A stretch of DNA of 64,000 nucleotides, from the NCBI GenBank assembly GCA_935421135.1, contig OW285191.1, positions 4,907,504 through 4,971,503 on the forward strand. Reading direction: 5' to 3'. The position numbers and the translations under genes are program-made. Below, in pieces: positions 33,981 to 46,168 of this stretch. The notes under the pieces are model-generated. The model saw nothing but the letters and a program-made list of their open reading frames with translations. It made no database searches and was not told the DNA's origin. This DNA comes from Bugulina stolonifera (taxonomy: Eukaryota > Bryozoa > Gymnolaemata > Cheilostomatida > Bugulidae). The stretch's first letter is position 1. Every line of letters starts with the position of its first letter.

Positions 33981-35970
33981 GTCTGTCATCTCTGGCATTA
34001 TTCTTGTTTTCACACCTGGCGTTACTACCACCCCCAGACTTAGTTTTCGTCTTACCATTATCATATCGATCGATCATACTATGCTGTGACAGTTACTTTT
34101 CATACATTACCTTCGACCTTACATCTATCTTTGTAAATATATTCATGTTTTATTGACCACTCATTTCTGGTCCTGAACATCTATCACTTTTGCTATGCTG
34201 TCGTTTTCATGTTGCTATTGGTTACCATTCATACACTGCTCTCTACATGCGTTTTATATGTAACTGTTATATTCTTACAGAATGTATTTTGTAGCTCTCT
34301 TATTGCTAACGCATCATTCCACACTTACAGGAACGTCATGCACAAATGTCAACATGGGTTTCATAGAAATTCTATGAACATCATTAATTTTCATATACTT
34401 ATTACCCTTTGTCAAATTTGTCATTAAATATACATGTACTACAACATCACAATCTATACCAAATCTCTTCAGCTCCATCCAAATCGTTCCTAACATGGCA
34501 TCCCAAGTTCCTTTGTCAAACAATTTTTTGCACACTCTCGAGTTACTGAATGTTGTTCTCCCCATGGAACAGAGATACCTGATATCAACTAACTCTGCCA
34601 CAGCACATTGATCCTATCGACCTTATCAATGTGAAACTGTGGAATGGCAAAGGTTCACTGTCTTGCATCTATTTTCTATGAGGATAAAGTTAACTATTTG
34701 GAAGGGTTGGGTGTAACTACATCATTGAATATGATCTATCCGACAAGTGGGAAGAGACAGTTCTACTGCTACATCCCTCCCTCCTCATTACTCAACATCT
34801 CCCAACCACACATTAGTCTCGGTGTCAACCATTAACTCAATCTTGTATTAGCTAATGCATGTACTTACTATGGCATCAACTGCATTATGGGTAGTACCAG
34901 CTCTCTGATGTCATCAGCTTTCAACCAATCAGCCGTCACGGTAAGCTTCTACCATTCATATCAACCTAACATCCGATTTACTTCCCGTAAGTGTGCATAT
35001 TCGGCACCTTATCTTGGAAACCCTGGAATACTTATTCTGCTTGCAGACTTACAATATTCTGTTTCCTCCATCACCCTGTAGGCTCTATGCTTTCCTATCT
35101 TTCCATTAGTTATACTGCAATGCTGTTATCTCTTCTGTCAACATTAGAAACATAAATAACTCGAAGAGGTCTTTGTATCAACTATCGAGTGTTTATGTTT
35201 TGGTTAAAACAGATGGTTGGAATAAAGGGGAAACAATCTACTTCTGGGCTTCTAAATTCTTGTTTTAAAACCTTCATTAAGTATTGCTTCTTTGTTGTGT
35301 CTGCTTCCTATAATAGTGTTTATAGTTAGTTTATGTCAGCATTATGTTATGCAGTATTTTGGAAATAAGTTATTCGTTTCAAACGTTTTTTGCCTGCTTG
35401 CGACACTGCACTGAAGGGTGGAAGTTGAATGATTATTGTACGATATTTTAGATGAATTTGCTGTAAAAATACAGCCATAACTTGGATAGCAGACCATCAA
35501 GCTAGGACAGGAAAGGACATGCAAGAAATTCCAGGTAATATTTTTTAGGGTTCTGTCCTCTGCACATATAGGTCTAACAGATTATCAATTATTAACTGTC
35601 AACTAAGGGTTTCCCTGTTTTGTGGTTCACGAACCAAGTAATAGTTTGAGTACAAGTAAGGTCCATCATTGGTACTATAGCGTTGGGAAATGCAAAAGCA
35701 ATACTTGGTATTATAGAATTGGTAGAACCTTTAAGTGAGCAATTCCACTAGAAGTCATTTGCTTTGTTATGGTCAACAAAGTATCTCTCTGGGTTTAATG
35801 GGCTGCTGGCTTTTTACTAGGCAGAATGTAAAATGCTGGTCTTTTCAGCTCCTGGTGTCACTGAATTTAATAAACCAAGGAGTAGAAGCGACTTCGGTAT
35901 TATTCAGTTTTCTTGAAAAATCAGCAAAAAACTGAAAGTGCAGATCAAAACTGCCCAGCACTAGTTCCAA
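33981..35970. other. NOVA 3' UTR and intergenic DNA
   Basis: No coding block was recognised. Pyrimidine-rich sequence follows the stop codon (33978-33980). An AATAAA at about 35222 is one possible poly(A) signal, but nothing fixes the transcript end. Confidence 0.4.
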
Positions 35971-37258
35971 TCACTACTCAGTAAATTATATATATTTCAT
36001 AATTATGTTCTGTATCATATCATCATTTACTTCTATGAGATATGAACAGAAGAGTATGACATGCATTGTACATGTCCACATACTCGTACATGTATATGCA
36101 TGTACAAGTAGGCTACATGGGTACCATGATAGTGGAATTTGACAACTAGTATGGAGTTATGTTTCCATTACTAAAACAATACCATGAGTAGACAACTTTT
36201 AGTAAGGACATCACATTGCATTATGGGAGAGTTAATTGACATTATTTTGTTTGTAGTTCTGTATATAGTCACTCAGTACTCACTCACTACTCAGTAAATT
36301 ATATATATTTCATATGTGCTGTATCATATTGTAATGGTTTCTGGTATTTCGTGCGGTCGTCCTTGGACGACTACCGACCCAAAACTGAAGTGCCTATGAG
36401 TGGTGCTAGGCCTTCTCATTACATGAAAGATCGAGCGGTCTCAGTAGCCCAATAACTACCAGAGACGACCCATCTGGTCCCAAGTCTGACCTTCAGACTA
36501 TACGTTGAAAGAGAGTGATCCGACCTAGTAGGCGGTTCGCTAAGCGAATGACCTGACAAAAGGAAGTGAAAGTCTCTGTATCAAGTATAGATGTGTCTTT
36601 ATTGAAAGCTAAGTGAAGACTGAGACAATGAACAGTGAAACAATGCCCTTTATATAGTATAAGGACTTCCGCCCGACGTAGTGTCGGGAAAAGACGACAT
36701 AGAGTCGTCCGGAAGTTGCGCAACAACATGGCCGCCGGAAGCCCGACGGCCGACCCAAAATGGGTCGGGTTTTACAAAAGTTGCTTATAATGATCCAATT
36801 CATGTACAAAATGAATATCAAGTAATTCTGAGAGGTCGGGCCTCTTTACATGGGTATAAAAGGCACTAAAAGACTTAGTAATAATCTTACAAGTATACAC
36901 AATGATATAGAAGTTACACAAGGTAGAATGCAAGCAGATATATACATGTAAGCACACATAATAATAAGTGTCAGGTGTAGGAGACGACTGAGCGTACCAT
37001 TACAGTATCATCATTTATTTCTATGAGATATGAACAGAAGACTATGAAATGCATTGTACATGTCCACATACTCGTACATGTATATGCATGTACAAGTACA
37101 TGGGTACCATGATAGTGGAATTTGACAACTAGTATGGAGTTATGTTTCCATTACTAAAACAATACCATGAGTAGACAACTTTTAGTAAGGACACCACATT
37201 GCATTATGGGAGAGTTAATTGACATTATTTTGTTTGTAGTTCTGTATATAGTCACTCC
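35971..37258. repeat. Tandem duplication of a 313-bp unit, second copy split by a solo LTR
   Basis: Unit 1 (35971-36283) and unit 2 (36284-about 37258) both start TCACTACTCAGTAAATTATA. They share CTTCTATGAGATATGAACAG-type sequence and end near TCTGTATATAGTCACTC. The second contains the 675-bp LTR at 36330-37004. Unit 1 serves as the empty site. Confidence 0.85.
36330..37004 (-). mobile_element. Solo LTR, family B copy 1 (675 bp)
   Basis: Ends TGTAATGGT and ACCATTACA are inverted and TG/CA-terminated. On the minus strand it has a TATA-like TATATAAAGGGC followed by AATAAAGACAC, the order expected of an LTR promoter and poly(A) site. Flanks are ATAT and GTAT (a 4-bp duplication with one change). 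A second copy is at 60363-61027. Small ORFs inside are shared between copies but look noncoding. Confidence 0.75.
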
Positions 37259-39369
37259 TTGATGGACAGTCCGACTATGCCAATATATACTGTACCCTAC
37301 ATACACTTTGTACCCTGTACGCTGGTCTACATGTTTCTTTCATTTGGGCAAACATTGAATCAATGTTTAGTTATGGGAAAAAGTGTTGCTCTACGGTGAT
37401 AGGTACCTTGTCATACTATTGGCTGAATTCAATGATGTGACTTTGCTCCTGTTCTATTGATAGGGTAGCGTGTGGCCATACTCTGTTGATGGGCATAGTA
37501 CATAGTACATAGACCTTGACATGACCCTAAGTTGGTAAGTATGATTATACAGTGCATTACATTGGCTTCTGATGAAGAATTTAATGGGCACAGAGATGCC
37601 ATGTTATAAGCTGTGCTATCCAACACAGTTGTGTTTTTCAAGTGTGTGAATCTGAGTATACCCTGGTGGACCAGAGTCTAATTTAAATATGAATTAATCC
37701 CTATGGTCCATGTCCACACCAAAACCAGGAACTTCTACAGTCATATGACTTGTAGTAGATGATCTTTGTACTGACCTTTTACACTGTATAGTATGTAAAT
37801 TAGTGGTGCCTACCATGACCATAACAATAACCATCTCTAGTAACTAGATATACAGATACATGCCAAGCCAAACAGTAGAGTGACGTCTATCCTTAGTAAC
37901 ACCTGGTAAACTAATACCATATTGTGCAATCAGATGTCATCCAGCTATCCCTACATTCACATCCTTGTATAAGCAAACCTTCAAGTAAATAGTTTGCTGA
38001 AATATCATATGAACTGCCAATGGGAGAGTGTTGTCAGGAATTCAGTTCAATTTCATACCTAATCTCCTAGCGCAGTGGACAAAACACATTCCCACTACAC
38101 AACCTCTTCAGTGACCAGTAGATGCATACCGAGTCCAATATGTCCATCTTTCTAAAAGATGCAGTTAGTCTAACACAATCTACTCTAAACTAAATGTATA
38201 ACCAGTCTGGAGTTGTCCTTCAATATAAACAGCAAACAATGGCTACATGTTTACTGTTAATATTGTGGTAAGACAACTCCAACCGTAATGCTATTAATGT
38301 AAATCATTGAGTGGACAGTCATGGTGATACACTATGGACCCTGGTGGTGTTGTACTGCTAATACTGACCTACTAGTAGCTAAGTGTAGACAATTCCTTGT
38401 GAACTATAGAGTGTATAATCATTACAAGTCATGTAGGCCCTATAGTAATTAGTATAGTGTTAGATTAGGTAAGCTAGTGCTTGGTATAGATCAGAGCCAT
38501 TGAAAGGCTCTGGTACAGATGATATGATTGTGGCTTAGTGAGGAGGAGATGACCATAGCAGCGCTGCTCCTGCATGAATAATTCAGTAGCTACTATCCTG
38601 TGTAGAATTACTGGTCAGTCATGTCTGATCACTGTAATAGATTGTTACGTTCAGAGCTGCTAATATATTATTATAAGATTCCTGATAAACACCAGAGTCA
38701 TTTCCACAATTTATTTTTATAATATATCTCACATTTTTTGCACCTGGTATAAGGTATTTGTAATGCAACAGTAATGTACAATTACAGCGTACTTAGCCAA
38801 TGTCTATCTGATTGTACACACCTGGATGCTGTGGACAGATGGGTGACACTGTCTCACACAGGTTATATATACACCTATGAACTGATGCATGCACCCTTTA
38901 TGTATTGACAATTATTTAGTTTCTACGGGTTTTTTATATAATTATATAATATTTTGTTCTATTCTATACCATGGATTAACTTTTCTGTAGCCTGTGTCCC
39001 AAGCCCTACCAGTTAATGGACGAGTATTTCAAGAGTGTCAAGCGGTAGAGCTGTTGTACTAGCTGTACTAGCCATACGTCAGTTAGGTGCAGAAGTGGAG
39101 AAATTTGGAAGTTTACGAAACAGTTGCGAAAGTTGTAGAAGAGTTACGAAACGTTGTTGAAGAGTAGTGAGCCCAAAATTTCTACACCCCATAGGAAGTT
39201 GAAAGCTGGTGGGAAATTGTTGGGCTGATTGCTGATGGCACCCATAACATATGCCAAATTGAAAGTATAAGATCTCAAGCTACAGTATTCACAGAGCCTC
39301 AGTAGACAATCTATTGCATCTATGATAGGGCTAAGAAGATGTAAGCATTGATAGGGAATTGGTATAATA
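37259..39369. other. Unassigned intergenic DNA
   Basis: No gene recognised. A hairpin at about 38208-38280 pairs GGAGTTGTCCTT with AAGACAACTCC. The left end of a family A foldback element lies near 39080. Confidence 0.4.
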
Positions 39370-39377
39370 GTTATCAG

Positions 39378-41393
39378 TAGGGCAAGTTTTTGTCAATAAA
39401 GTCAATTTTTTTATAGTAGCTTGAAATGCTCTGAAACACAAAACTTCAAAATTTGAACCTCATACGTGCAGTAGAAATGAAGTTACAAGGTCAATTTTTT
39501 GTCAATTTTTTAGTTTTAGGTCAATTTTTCTCTTTTTAGGTCAATAATCAAATTTTGACTAAAATTTTTTATTTACTGTTAAATTGCTCATTCGTGGCCC
39601 TCTTGGCCATCTGGGGATTTCAGAATTACCTGCTGTCTGCACAATGTAGCAAATACAAAACAATGTAGATGGCATCTGAGAGGTGTAAGGGGAACTCCCT
39701 TTTTCTTAGGGAAATCCCCTTGTACCACAACCGTTTCTGCATCAATGTTTCAAATGTCATATCAAGTTGAATTACCAAAGCTTCTGGTTGAGAATATGCC
39801 AAAGGTTAAAGCTTCTGCCACTTCAAAGATAGATACTACCACCAGAGAGTTTCCAGAAGAGTTCACTAAAAGTCCCGCAAATGAATTATATTGCAAGCTC
39901 TGTGACTGCAAAGTTCGATGTGAAAAGAGGTATTTTGTAGACAATCACCGCCAAACCGCCAAGCATCTGAGAAGTCTATTGCAGAAAGGTGAAAGCTCCA
40001 AGTCAGTCTCTCAAACTTTCCTGCATCAGAAACAACCAAATGACTTCTGTACGAAGGTGACCAAAGCATTTTTAGCAGCAGGTATTCCACTATATAAAGT
40101 GAACAACCCCAGCCTCCGAGATCTTTTCAGAGACATAGGTCACAGTCTGCCATCAGAAACGTCATGCAGAAAGAAAGTGGAAGAGTTAGGCAAAGGGGAG
40201 CTAAACAGCATCAAGAAAAATCTAAATACAAAGGAGATCTTCATTGTTTGTGATGAAAGTGACATATCTGGAAACCAATATCTTAATATTCTAGTTGGAG
40301 CAGTTGATCGACCTGAAATTACATACTTACTTGATTGCAAGACTCTTACTTCAGCAGCTAATAGCCAACTGATATGTCAAGCCATTGATGACACTATCCG
40401 AATCCTTGAAACTAAGAGAGAAAACTTTTGTCTGTTATTGTCAGATGCTGCAAGGTACATGCAGGCTGCAGGAAAAGTTCTAAAAACACGATACCCTCGA
40501 CTATTTCATGTCACTTGCGTAGCACATCTGATGCATAACTGCGCAATGAAGGTGCAGGCAAGCTATCCCGATGTCAATGAACTTATTGCGAGCATTAAAG
40601 CTGCAACAGTAAAAAATAAACAGAGAAAGGCCTTGTTCTCCACAATTGGCAGCCCCCCTCAACCAGTTGTTACTAGATGGGCAAGTTGGTTGCGAGCCGC
40701 ATTTTACTATGCTAACAACCTTCCACAAGTGAAAGAGATTGTAAGCAGATTTGAAGGTAATGGAATTCTTACAAAACGTGCTAAGGCAAGTGTTGATGCC
40801 CAGGATCTTGGAACCAACCTAGTGTGCATCTATCAGCAGTACGGTGAACTTTCTAATATTGTTGAGACAATGGAGAGCACAAGCTATACAATCAAGCAGG
40901 TTTTTAAGGATGTTTCAGGCATGGACTTTGGGGAAGACGCATGTAAAATCAAAGCCTACATTGAGAAACGTGTAAAGGGAAGTGACTTTGAGGCATTGAA
41001 TACTCTCTCAAGGTGCGATATTTCTCCAGCATTATATGGTAAGCTGCAGCTCTGTCAGCCAACATCAGCATCGGTGGAGCGAAGTTTTTCCATGTTGGGA
41101 AAATTGTTGAATAAGGACAGAAATTTCAAGCCAGAGAATATAAAGAAATATATATCTGTTTACTACAATGCCTCTACTGGCCATTTGAAGTGACTCGACT
41201 GGAGAAACTACATTTTTATATCTTAAATTGTTGCTCGTATTATATATGCTGTTATACATAATAAAATAATATACAGTTTCATACCTGCATTGTTTATACA
41301 TTGGTTTTAAAATTATTAGGTCAATAAAGTCAATTTTTATCAACTATAAAGTCAATTTTTTTCGTTTTTTTAGGTCAATAAAAACTTGCCCTA
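39378..41393 (+). mobile_element. Complete hAT transposon with CGGBP1-like transposase, 2016 bp
   Basis: Inverted ends TAGGGCAAGTTTTT are flanked by 8-bp sequences GTTATCAG and GTTATCAC (39370-39377, 41394-41401; one mismatch). Multiple subterminal copies of GTCAATTTTT or GTCAATAAA lie inside both ends (about 39392-39545 and 41322-41381), as expected of transposase-binding repeats in hAT elements. The transposase ORF is intact. Confidence 0.88.
39745..41193 (+). CDS. hAT transposase, CGGBP1-related, 482 aa
   Basis: The N-terminus has a BED-like zinc finger (C50, C53, H68, H74). The next segment, AFLAAGIPLYKVNNPSLRDL, corresponds to a block conserved in CGGBP1, a vertebrate protein domesticated from a hAT transposase. 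A catalytic core follows with D170 (FIVCDESD) and D234 (LLSDAARYM), then the HVTCVAHLMHN block. The third acidic residue, E445, is in ASVERSFSMLGKLL, inside the C-terminal hAT dimerisation region, which runs to the end. All family landmarks are present without stops, so the element could be active. It has a single exon. Met18 (MPKVKAS) is an alternative start. Confidence 0.88.
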   Translation: MFQMSYQVELPKLLVENMPKVKASATSKIDTTTREFPEEFTKSPANELYCKLCDCKVRCEKRYFVDNHRQTAKHLRSLLQKGESSKSVSQTFLHQKQPNDFCTKVTKAFLAAGIPLYKVNNPSLRDLFRDIGHSLPSETSCRKKVEELGKGELNSIKKNLNTKEIFIVCDESDISGNQYLNILVGAVDRPEITYLLDCKTLTSAANSQLICQAIDDTIRILETKRENFCLLLSDAARYMQAAGKVLKTRYPRLFHVTCVAHLMHNCAMKVQASYPDVNELIASIKAATVKNKQRKALFSTIGSPPQPVVTRWASWLRAAFYYANNLPQVKEIVSRFEGNGILTKRAKASVDAQDLGTNLVCIYQQYGELSNIVETMESTSYTIKQVFKDVSGMDFGEDACKIKAYIEKRVKGSDFEALNTLSRCDISPALYGKLQLCQPTSASVERSFSMLGKLLNKDRNFKPENIKKYISVYYNASTGHLK

Positions 41394-41525
41394 GTTATCA
41401 CTTTCTAAAAATGGAAACAATGTTGATACTGTCAGGAAATGTAGTAGATTTAACTAGTCTGACAATAAAAATGATTTGAACCTAACTCCATAATAAATCT
41501 AGAATAACTGTATAACTTTACTGTA

Positions 41526-42152
41526 AAGGTGGGTTTACACTACACCAACTCCAACACCAACTCCGTCCCCAACTCCAACCTCCAACACCAACTCCGACTG
41601 CCAACTATGTGTTTACACTATACCGACTAGTTGTTGACCATGCAATCAATTAATTGCCAGTACCCACATCAGAAAGCATGCTTGTACAAGTGTACATGTA
41701 CTGTGATTATAGTAAATAAGCATAAAAAGCTTTGGATTCATCATCTATGATCAACAGCTAATCCTAGATTTGTAAACTGGCTGGTAGTTTGCTTATGATT
41801 CGCTCTTGAAAACTATGCATGTACTTCAAATTGAAGTTTTGTAAGTATCACTTCGAATAGGTAGTGCTATGGAAGGTTTTTCCCATAATAAAGCTTTAGG
41901 TTTATCATCAATAATCCAGAGCCAATCCTAGATTTGCAAAACAGATGCTACCTATAATTAAAATACTGATTTCTGATTGGTCAATACCCTCCGACTTGTC
42001 GGAGTAACCCAGCACTGTTGGGTTGCTCCAACTCCGTCTCCGACAATAGGGATCACCGACACCGACTTTTGTGTTTACACTACACCAACTTTGCCGGAGT
42101 TGGGCAGAAAAGACGGAGTTGGTGTCGGAGTTGGTGTAGTGTAAACGCACTT
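41526..42152. mobile_element. Foldback MITE C (627 bp) with TA target duplication
   Basis: Ends AAGGTGGGTTTACACTACAC and, in complement, AAGTGCGTTTACACTACACC are followed inward by CAACTCC/GGAGTTG repeats. The empty site in unit B reads CTGTAATTG, showing a duplicated TA. TA suggests a Tc1/mariner-like mobiliser. No ORF. Confidence 0.8.
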
Positions 42153-42348
42153 TAATTGTAATTATATACATGTATGGAGTAATGGAGTATCATTATAGCC
42201 CATTTCTGCGCACTAGCATTATACAAGATTATTGTTTACCTTTACTTGACTGCTCAGATGCTGTCAGGAAATGTAGTAGATTTAACTAGTCTGACAATAG
42301 AAATGATTTGAACCTAACTCCATAATAAATCTAGAATAACTGTATAAC

Positions 42349-42790
42349 CAGGGCTCTCAAGTTGCTCAGTCAAAAAATCCGAGCAAATGTACAATGTACT
42401 GCAGTGTAAGCAGTGTAGCAGCATTACTCTACTAGAAATTGGTCAGAGATATAAATAAAGCTGTTGGTCACTCACATGCACTTATGCTTATCTATTGCTC
42501 TATGGAGTTAGCCTAACTAACTTCTCACAGCCTAATAATCCCAGTACATACATGTAATTCAGTCCTTGCCCTTGAAAAGTAGTGGAATTAGTAGCTTTTT
42601 CCTAAGCAACTCACAAGCTATGAGATGAGCTGAAGATTAATTTGGAGAATTTCAATTCAAAATATAGCTAATGTGAGAAAATCTCCCAAAATCCGAGCAA
42701 ATCATCAATAATAGAAAACCTCCCGAGCTCTCCGAGCAAGCACTCAAAATCCGGACTGCTCGGGGAAAATCCGAGAACTTGAGAGCCCTG
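42349..42790. mobile_element. Foldback MITE D (442 bp), hAT-like ends
   Basis: Ends CAGGGCTCTCAAGTTGCTC and GAACTTGAGAGCCCTG are flanked by GTATAAC on both sides. The empty site in unit A reads CTGTATAACTTT. A 7-bp duplication is visible; an 8-bp one with a single lost base would fit hAT. Confidence 0.8.
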
Positions 42791-43112
42791 GTATAACTTT
42801 ACTGTAATTGTAATTATATACATGTATGGAGTAATGGAGTATCATTATAGCCCGTTTCTGCGCACTAGCATTATACAAGATTATTGTTTACCTTTATTTG
42901 ACTGCTCAGATGCTGACAGTATGTTGCAATCGCTTGAGTATGGCTTAAATAAATGAGGTTTGTTCAACTACTAACCGCTCCCAATCTATCATCATTAGCT
43001 ACTAGTATAACTGTGCAACTAGGCCTATATTGTTATCGCACACAGACTTATCAAGTCTACCTAAAGTCCATAAAATTAATTCTTTACCTCCCTCAAATTA
43101 AAAACGCTCCAC

Positions 43113-44620
43113 CATAGAATTACCTCCCCTAGAATGCTTACTTATCACGTGACCGCTCGCTCACAAGGAGAAACCGGATGAAGGTTGTTTTCTCATTGTT
43201 TACATTAGCAACCATTATAATTTTATATAAGATAAAAATTTTTTGGGAAGGGATTTTAATACTTTCCCAGCTTTTATGACCAAATGTTTTTTGCAGAACA
43301 TAAACTAGGTATGTTAATGTATTAAAAACAGACCATAAAATTTGTTTCAAAGCTTTATGACTGTAATATATTTGACCACTAATAGAGACCCTATTTCCAT
43401 TGCTATAACCTATGTTTTATATATTATTATAGTGGATCTATTGCGCCCACCCAACTTTTGTAACCATGGTTTGTGATAAGAACTTGAACTAAGAATGTTG
43501 CTTTGTCATAAACCTTTCCCTAATGTTTCCAGCAGAGAATTGCCAGAATCATTGTCTCTCATCAAATAATTCAACCTGTGTTAAAATAAGGGCTCCTGTC
43601 TAATTCAACCTCCCTCACATACCCTGTCAAAACTTCCAGCTATGGTTTTGATCAAAAATGCTTTCACAATACAACGAAGGTTTACCATCAGTCTATTTAG
43701 TGGTTCTGTGGGATGGGTCCAGTAATTCTATGCTGTATCACATATATACTGTGTAATCCCACAATGATATACTATAATTTCTATAAATAATTTACTCATG
43801 CACAATTCAGGCTAATTCAGGCCAACAAATAAATATTAATTTTACATCACAATTTGTACACCTTTCCAAAATTGGCCAGTGTACATGTAGCCTACTGTAC
43901 TAATATTTGCTAAATAATTTATTCATCTACATGTACAAGCGCACCTACATGCAATCTGTGCCTGTCTCACTTAATATTAATAATCAGCTATAATTATAAG
44001 CTATACAGTGACACTCCTGTGATATATAGCATAAGCTATCGTGGTGCAACTTTATCCTGTAGCGTTGTGCATGCTGGCATTCAACCTAAGGTACCAAATG
44101 GTGGTTGTCAGCTGCCCCATTATTAGTTGACTATTTTTACTCATTTATTGGGTACATTTACCAATGTGTTATTCCTATGATTTTGTCTAGCAATGTAACA
44201 AAATATTGTGCTGACATTGTTAGCCCAAATTCTTATCACAAACCATGGCAACAGAGTTGGGTGGGCACAATAGATCCACTATAATATATATAAAACATAG
44301 GTTATAGCAATGGAAATAGAGTTTAATTAGTGGCCAAACTTATTACAGTAATAAAGCTTTTAAACAAATTTTATGGTCTGTTTTATATACATCAACATAC
44401 CTAGTCTATGTTCTGTAAAAAATATTTGGGCAAAAAAGCTGAGAAAGCATTGAAATCCCCTTTCAAAAATTTTTCGTGGTATATATAATTATAATGGTTG
44501 CCAATGTAAACAATGAGAAAACTACCTTCATCCGTCTGTTCCACACTAGCGAACCTCCGGCTAATGAATTGATATTGTCACGTGACTACGAGTAAGCATT
44601 CTAGGGGAGGTAACTCTATG
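43113..44620. mobile_element. 1508-bp foldback element with about 380-bp arms and 8-bp target duplication
   Basis: It starts CATAGAATTACCTCCCCTAG and its complement starts CATAGAGTTACCTCCCCTAG. CGCTCCAC lies exactly on both flanks (43105-43112, 44621-44628). The arms (about 43113-43495 and 44226-44620) are diverged inverted copies. The 730-bp middle has no credible ORF. The 8-bp duplication suggests a hAT or similar mobiliser. Confidence 0.85.
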
Positions 44621-44628
44621 CGCTCCAC

Positions 44629-46162
44629 CCAACCAACTTTGAATGAAAGGTGACAGCTGCTGTCATAGCAGATGTTTTGAAAGGAAACTACTGTTACTGT
44701 TACTGTTGCCATTGTTCTAACTGTAACAGTAATGATACATACCCCACAGCTTTAGGGTTGCTTTATGTACAGTGTAGGATTTGGTATAATGTCATGTGAC
44801 GTCAGTTGTGGTTGCCTGCAGCTTGGGAGAGTCGATGTAGAGTATATTACCAAAACTTCTATATTATGCGAAACTTCGAGACGGAATAATTACCAGCAAT
44901 CTGAGTTCATAGCATTGGTTTCCCCATAACTGCTATACCGACTTGACATAATGTATTCTTAACATGGGTATCACTTAGGCATGCTGCTTTTTGCTAACCC
45001 GAATCACTTGTCTTCCAAATAACATGTTTAATTATTAAATCTCAACCCCTATTTTGCAACAGGTTAATCTGTCTATTTCCTAGATTATAAAACCACACAG
45101 AATTATATCATTGGTTGTTAGAATTTATTCATTAAAATACGGCAACTTACTGTAATATAACTACTTTAATGGTCAGTAATCTGACATTTGACACCTGTCA
45201 CTTTTAGCATTGAAACTGATTATATAAACAGGGGTGGTGCATTTTCACCACTGAAAATTTAAAAAATGAAATTTATATTTTTGCTTTTTGTACAAGTTTT
45301 TTGTTTTGTTGATTATTTTTGCTGTCAACCTAGCACAAAACTACATTTTTGTAATCCATAGGGGTCCAAAAACATGTGATATGTTATCATATTTCTTGAT
45401 CCAGGCAAATATTCCAACCATTTTTGCTATTTATAAGTCGGAGTTGAATGAGCTGCATTGTCACATCTTAATCACAATTTACATGTATTTCTAGGCCGGC
45501 CCATAGAATAGATAAAAAGATAGATATTTTTATTCATTTTGGTTATATAATTATATAATTCATTGAATAAATTTATTATCATTAATTATTATTTATGTTT
45601 TGCTTTAAAACAAAACAATTATAGGTTAGTTTACTACTATTCAAGCTAACTCAACTTGCCACAAACTCATTTAACTGAGTGAGCTGAATTGGCTCTTAGG
45701 TCTTCCTGGACACACAGATGCCAGGATTTTGCTTGGCGGCCTGGGCCTGTTGGCATTTGGTGCCCCCAAACCCCTAGCTGGAAGGAACGATGCAATGCAG
45801 TGGGATCCAGGTCATGAAGTACGCCGCATATGAAAACTAAAGCCCCAACCATAAATTTTATACCACCCTTACTCTATTCTTGGATTTGCCACTGGTATGA
45901 ATGCTTGCTATCTTTTCATAAAGATCCGGTCTAGACTTATCCTAACCATGGAGGGTCTTGTATTAAATCCACAGTTTAGCACAGCAGTTATATAGAGTCA
46001 ATCAAGTATATACATGTATGTTATATAATTCTACTTTTTGTGACTTGTAACTGTAAACTTCCTTCATGTAGTTTTAATTCTATTTTAATGTCAAACCTGC
46101 AATTTGGATATAATTTTGGATACATATTTTTACCTACTCAGTGTTCAATCATTGTAGTTTTC
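44629..46162. other. Unassigned intergenic DNA left of the Polinton
   Basis: AT-rich tract near 45500-45640, a GC-richer stretch at 45690-45830 of unknown origin, and no recognisable gene. Confidence 0.4.
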
Positions 46163-46168
46163 ACTGTG

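Larger units (their letters stand above)
41431..42914. repeat. 203-bp tandem duplication, each copy interrupted by a different transposon
   Basis: Unit A spans 41431-42262 and unit B 42263-42914. Removing the inserted elements and one target duplication from each leaves 203 bp in both. Shared sequence begins GTCAGGAAATGTAGTAGATT and ends TTTGACTGCTCAGATGCT. Each copy shows the empty site of the other's insertion. Confidence 0.88.

Noticed and set aside
36493..36821. Shared ORFs in the two family B LTR copies (also near 60526-60899)
   Set aside because: They lie inside an LTR, run through its TATA and poly(A) region, and conservation is explained by the DNA repeat.
38991..39048. Possible terminal exon reading CPKPYQLMDEYFKSVKR and stop after a TTTTCTGTAG acceptor
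   Set aside because: The residues look protein-like, but no upstream exon in phase could be found on the + strand and the acceptor alone is weak.
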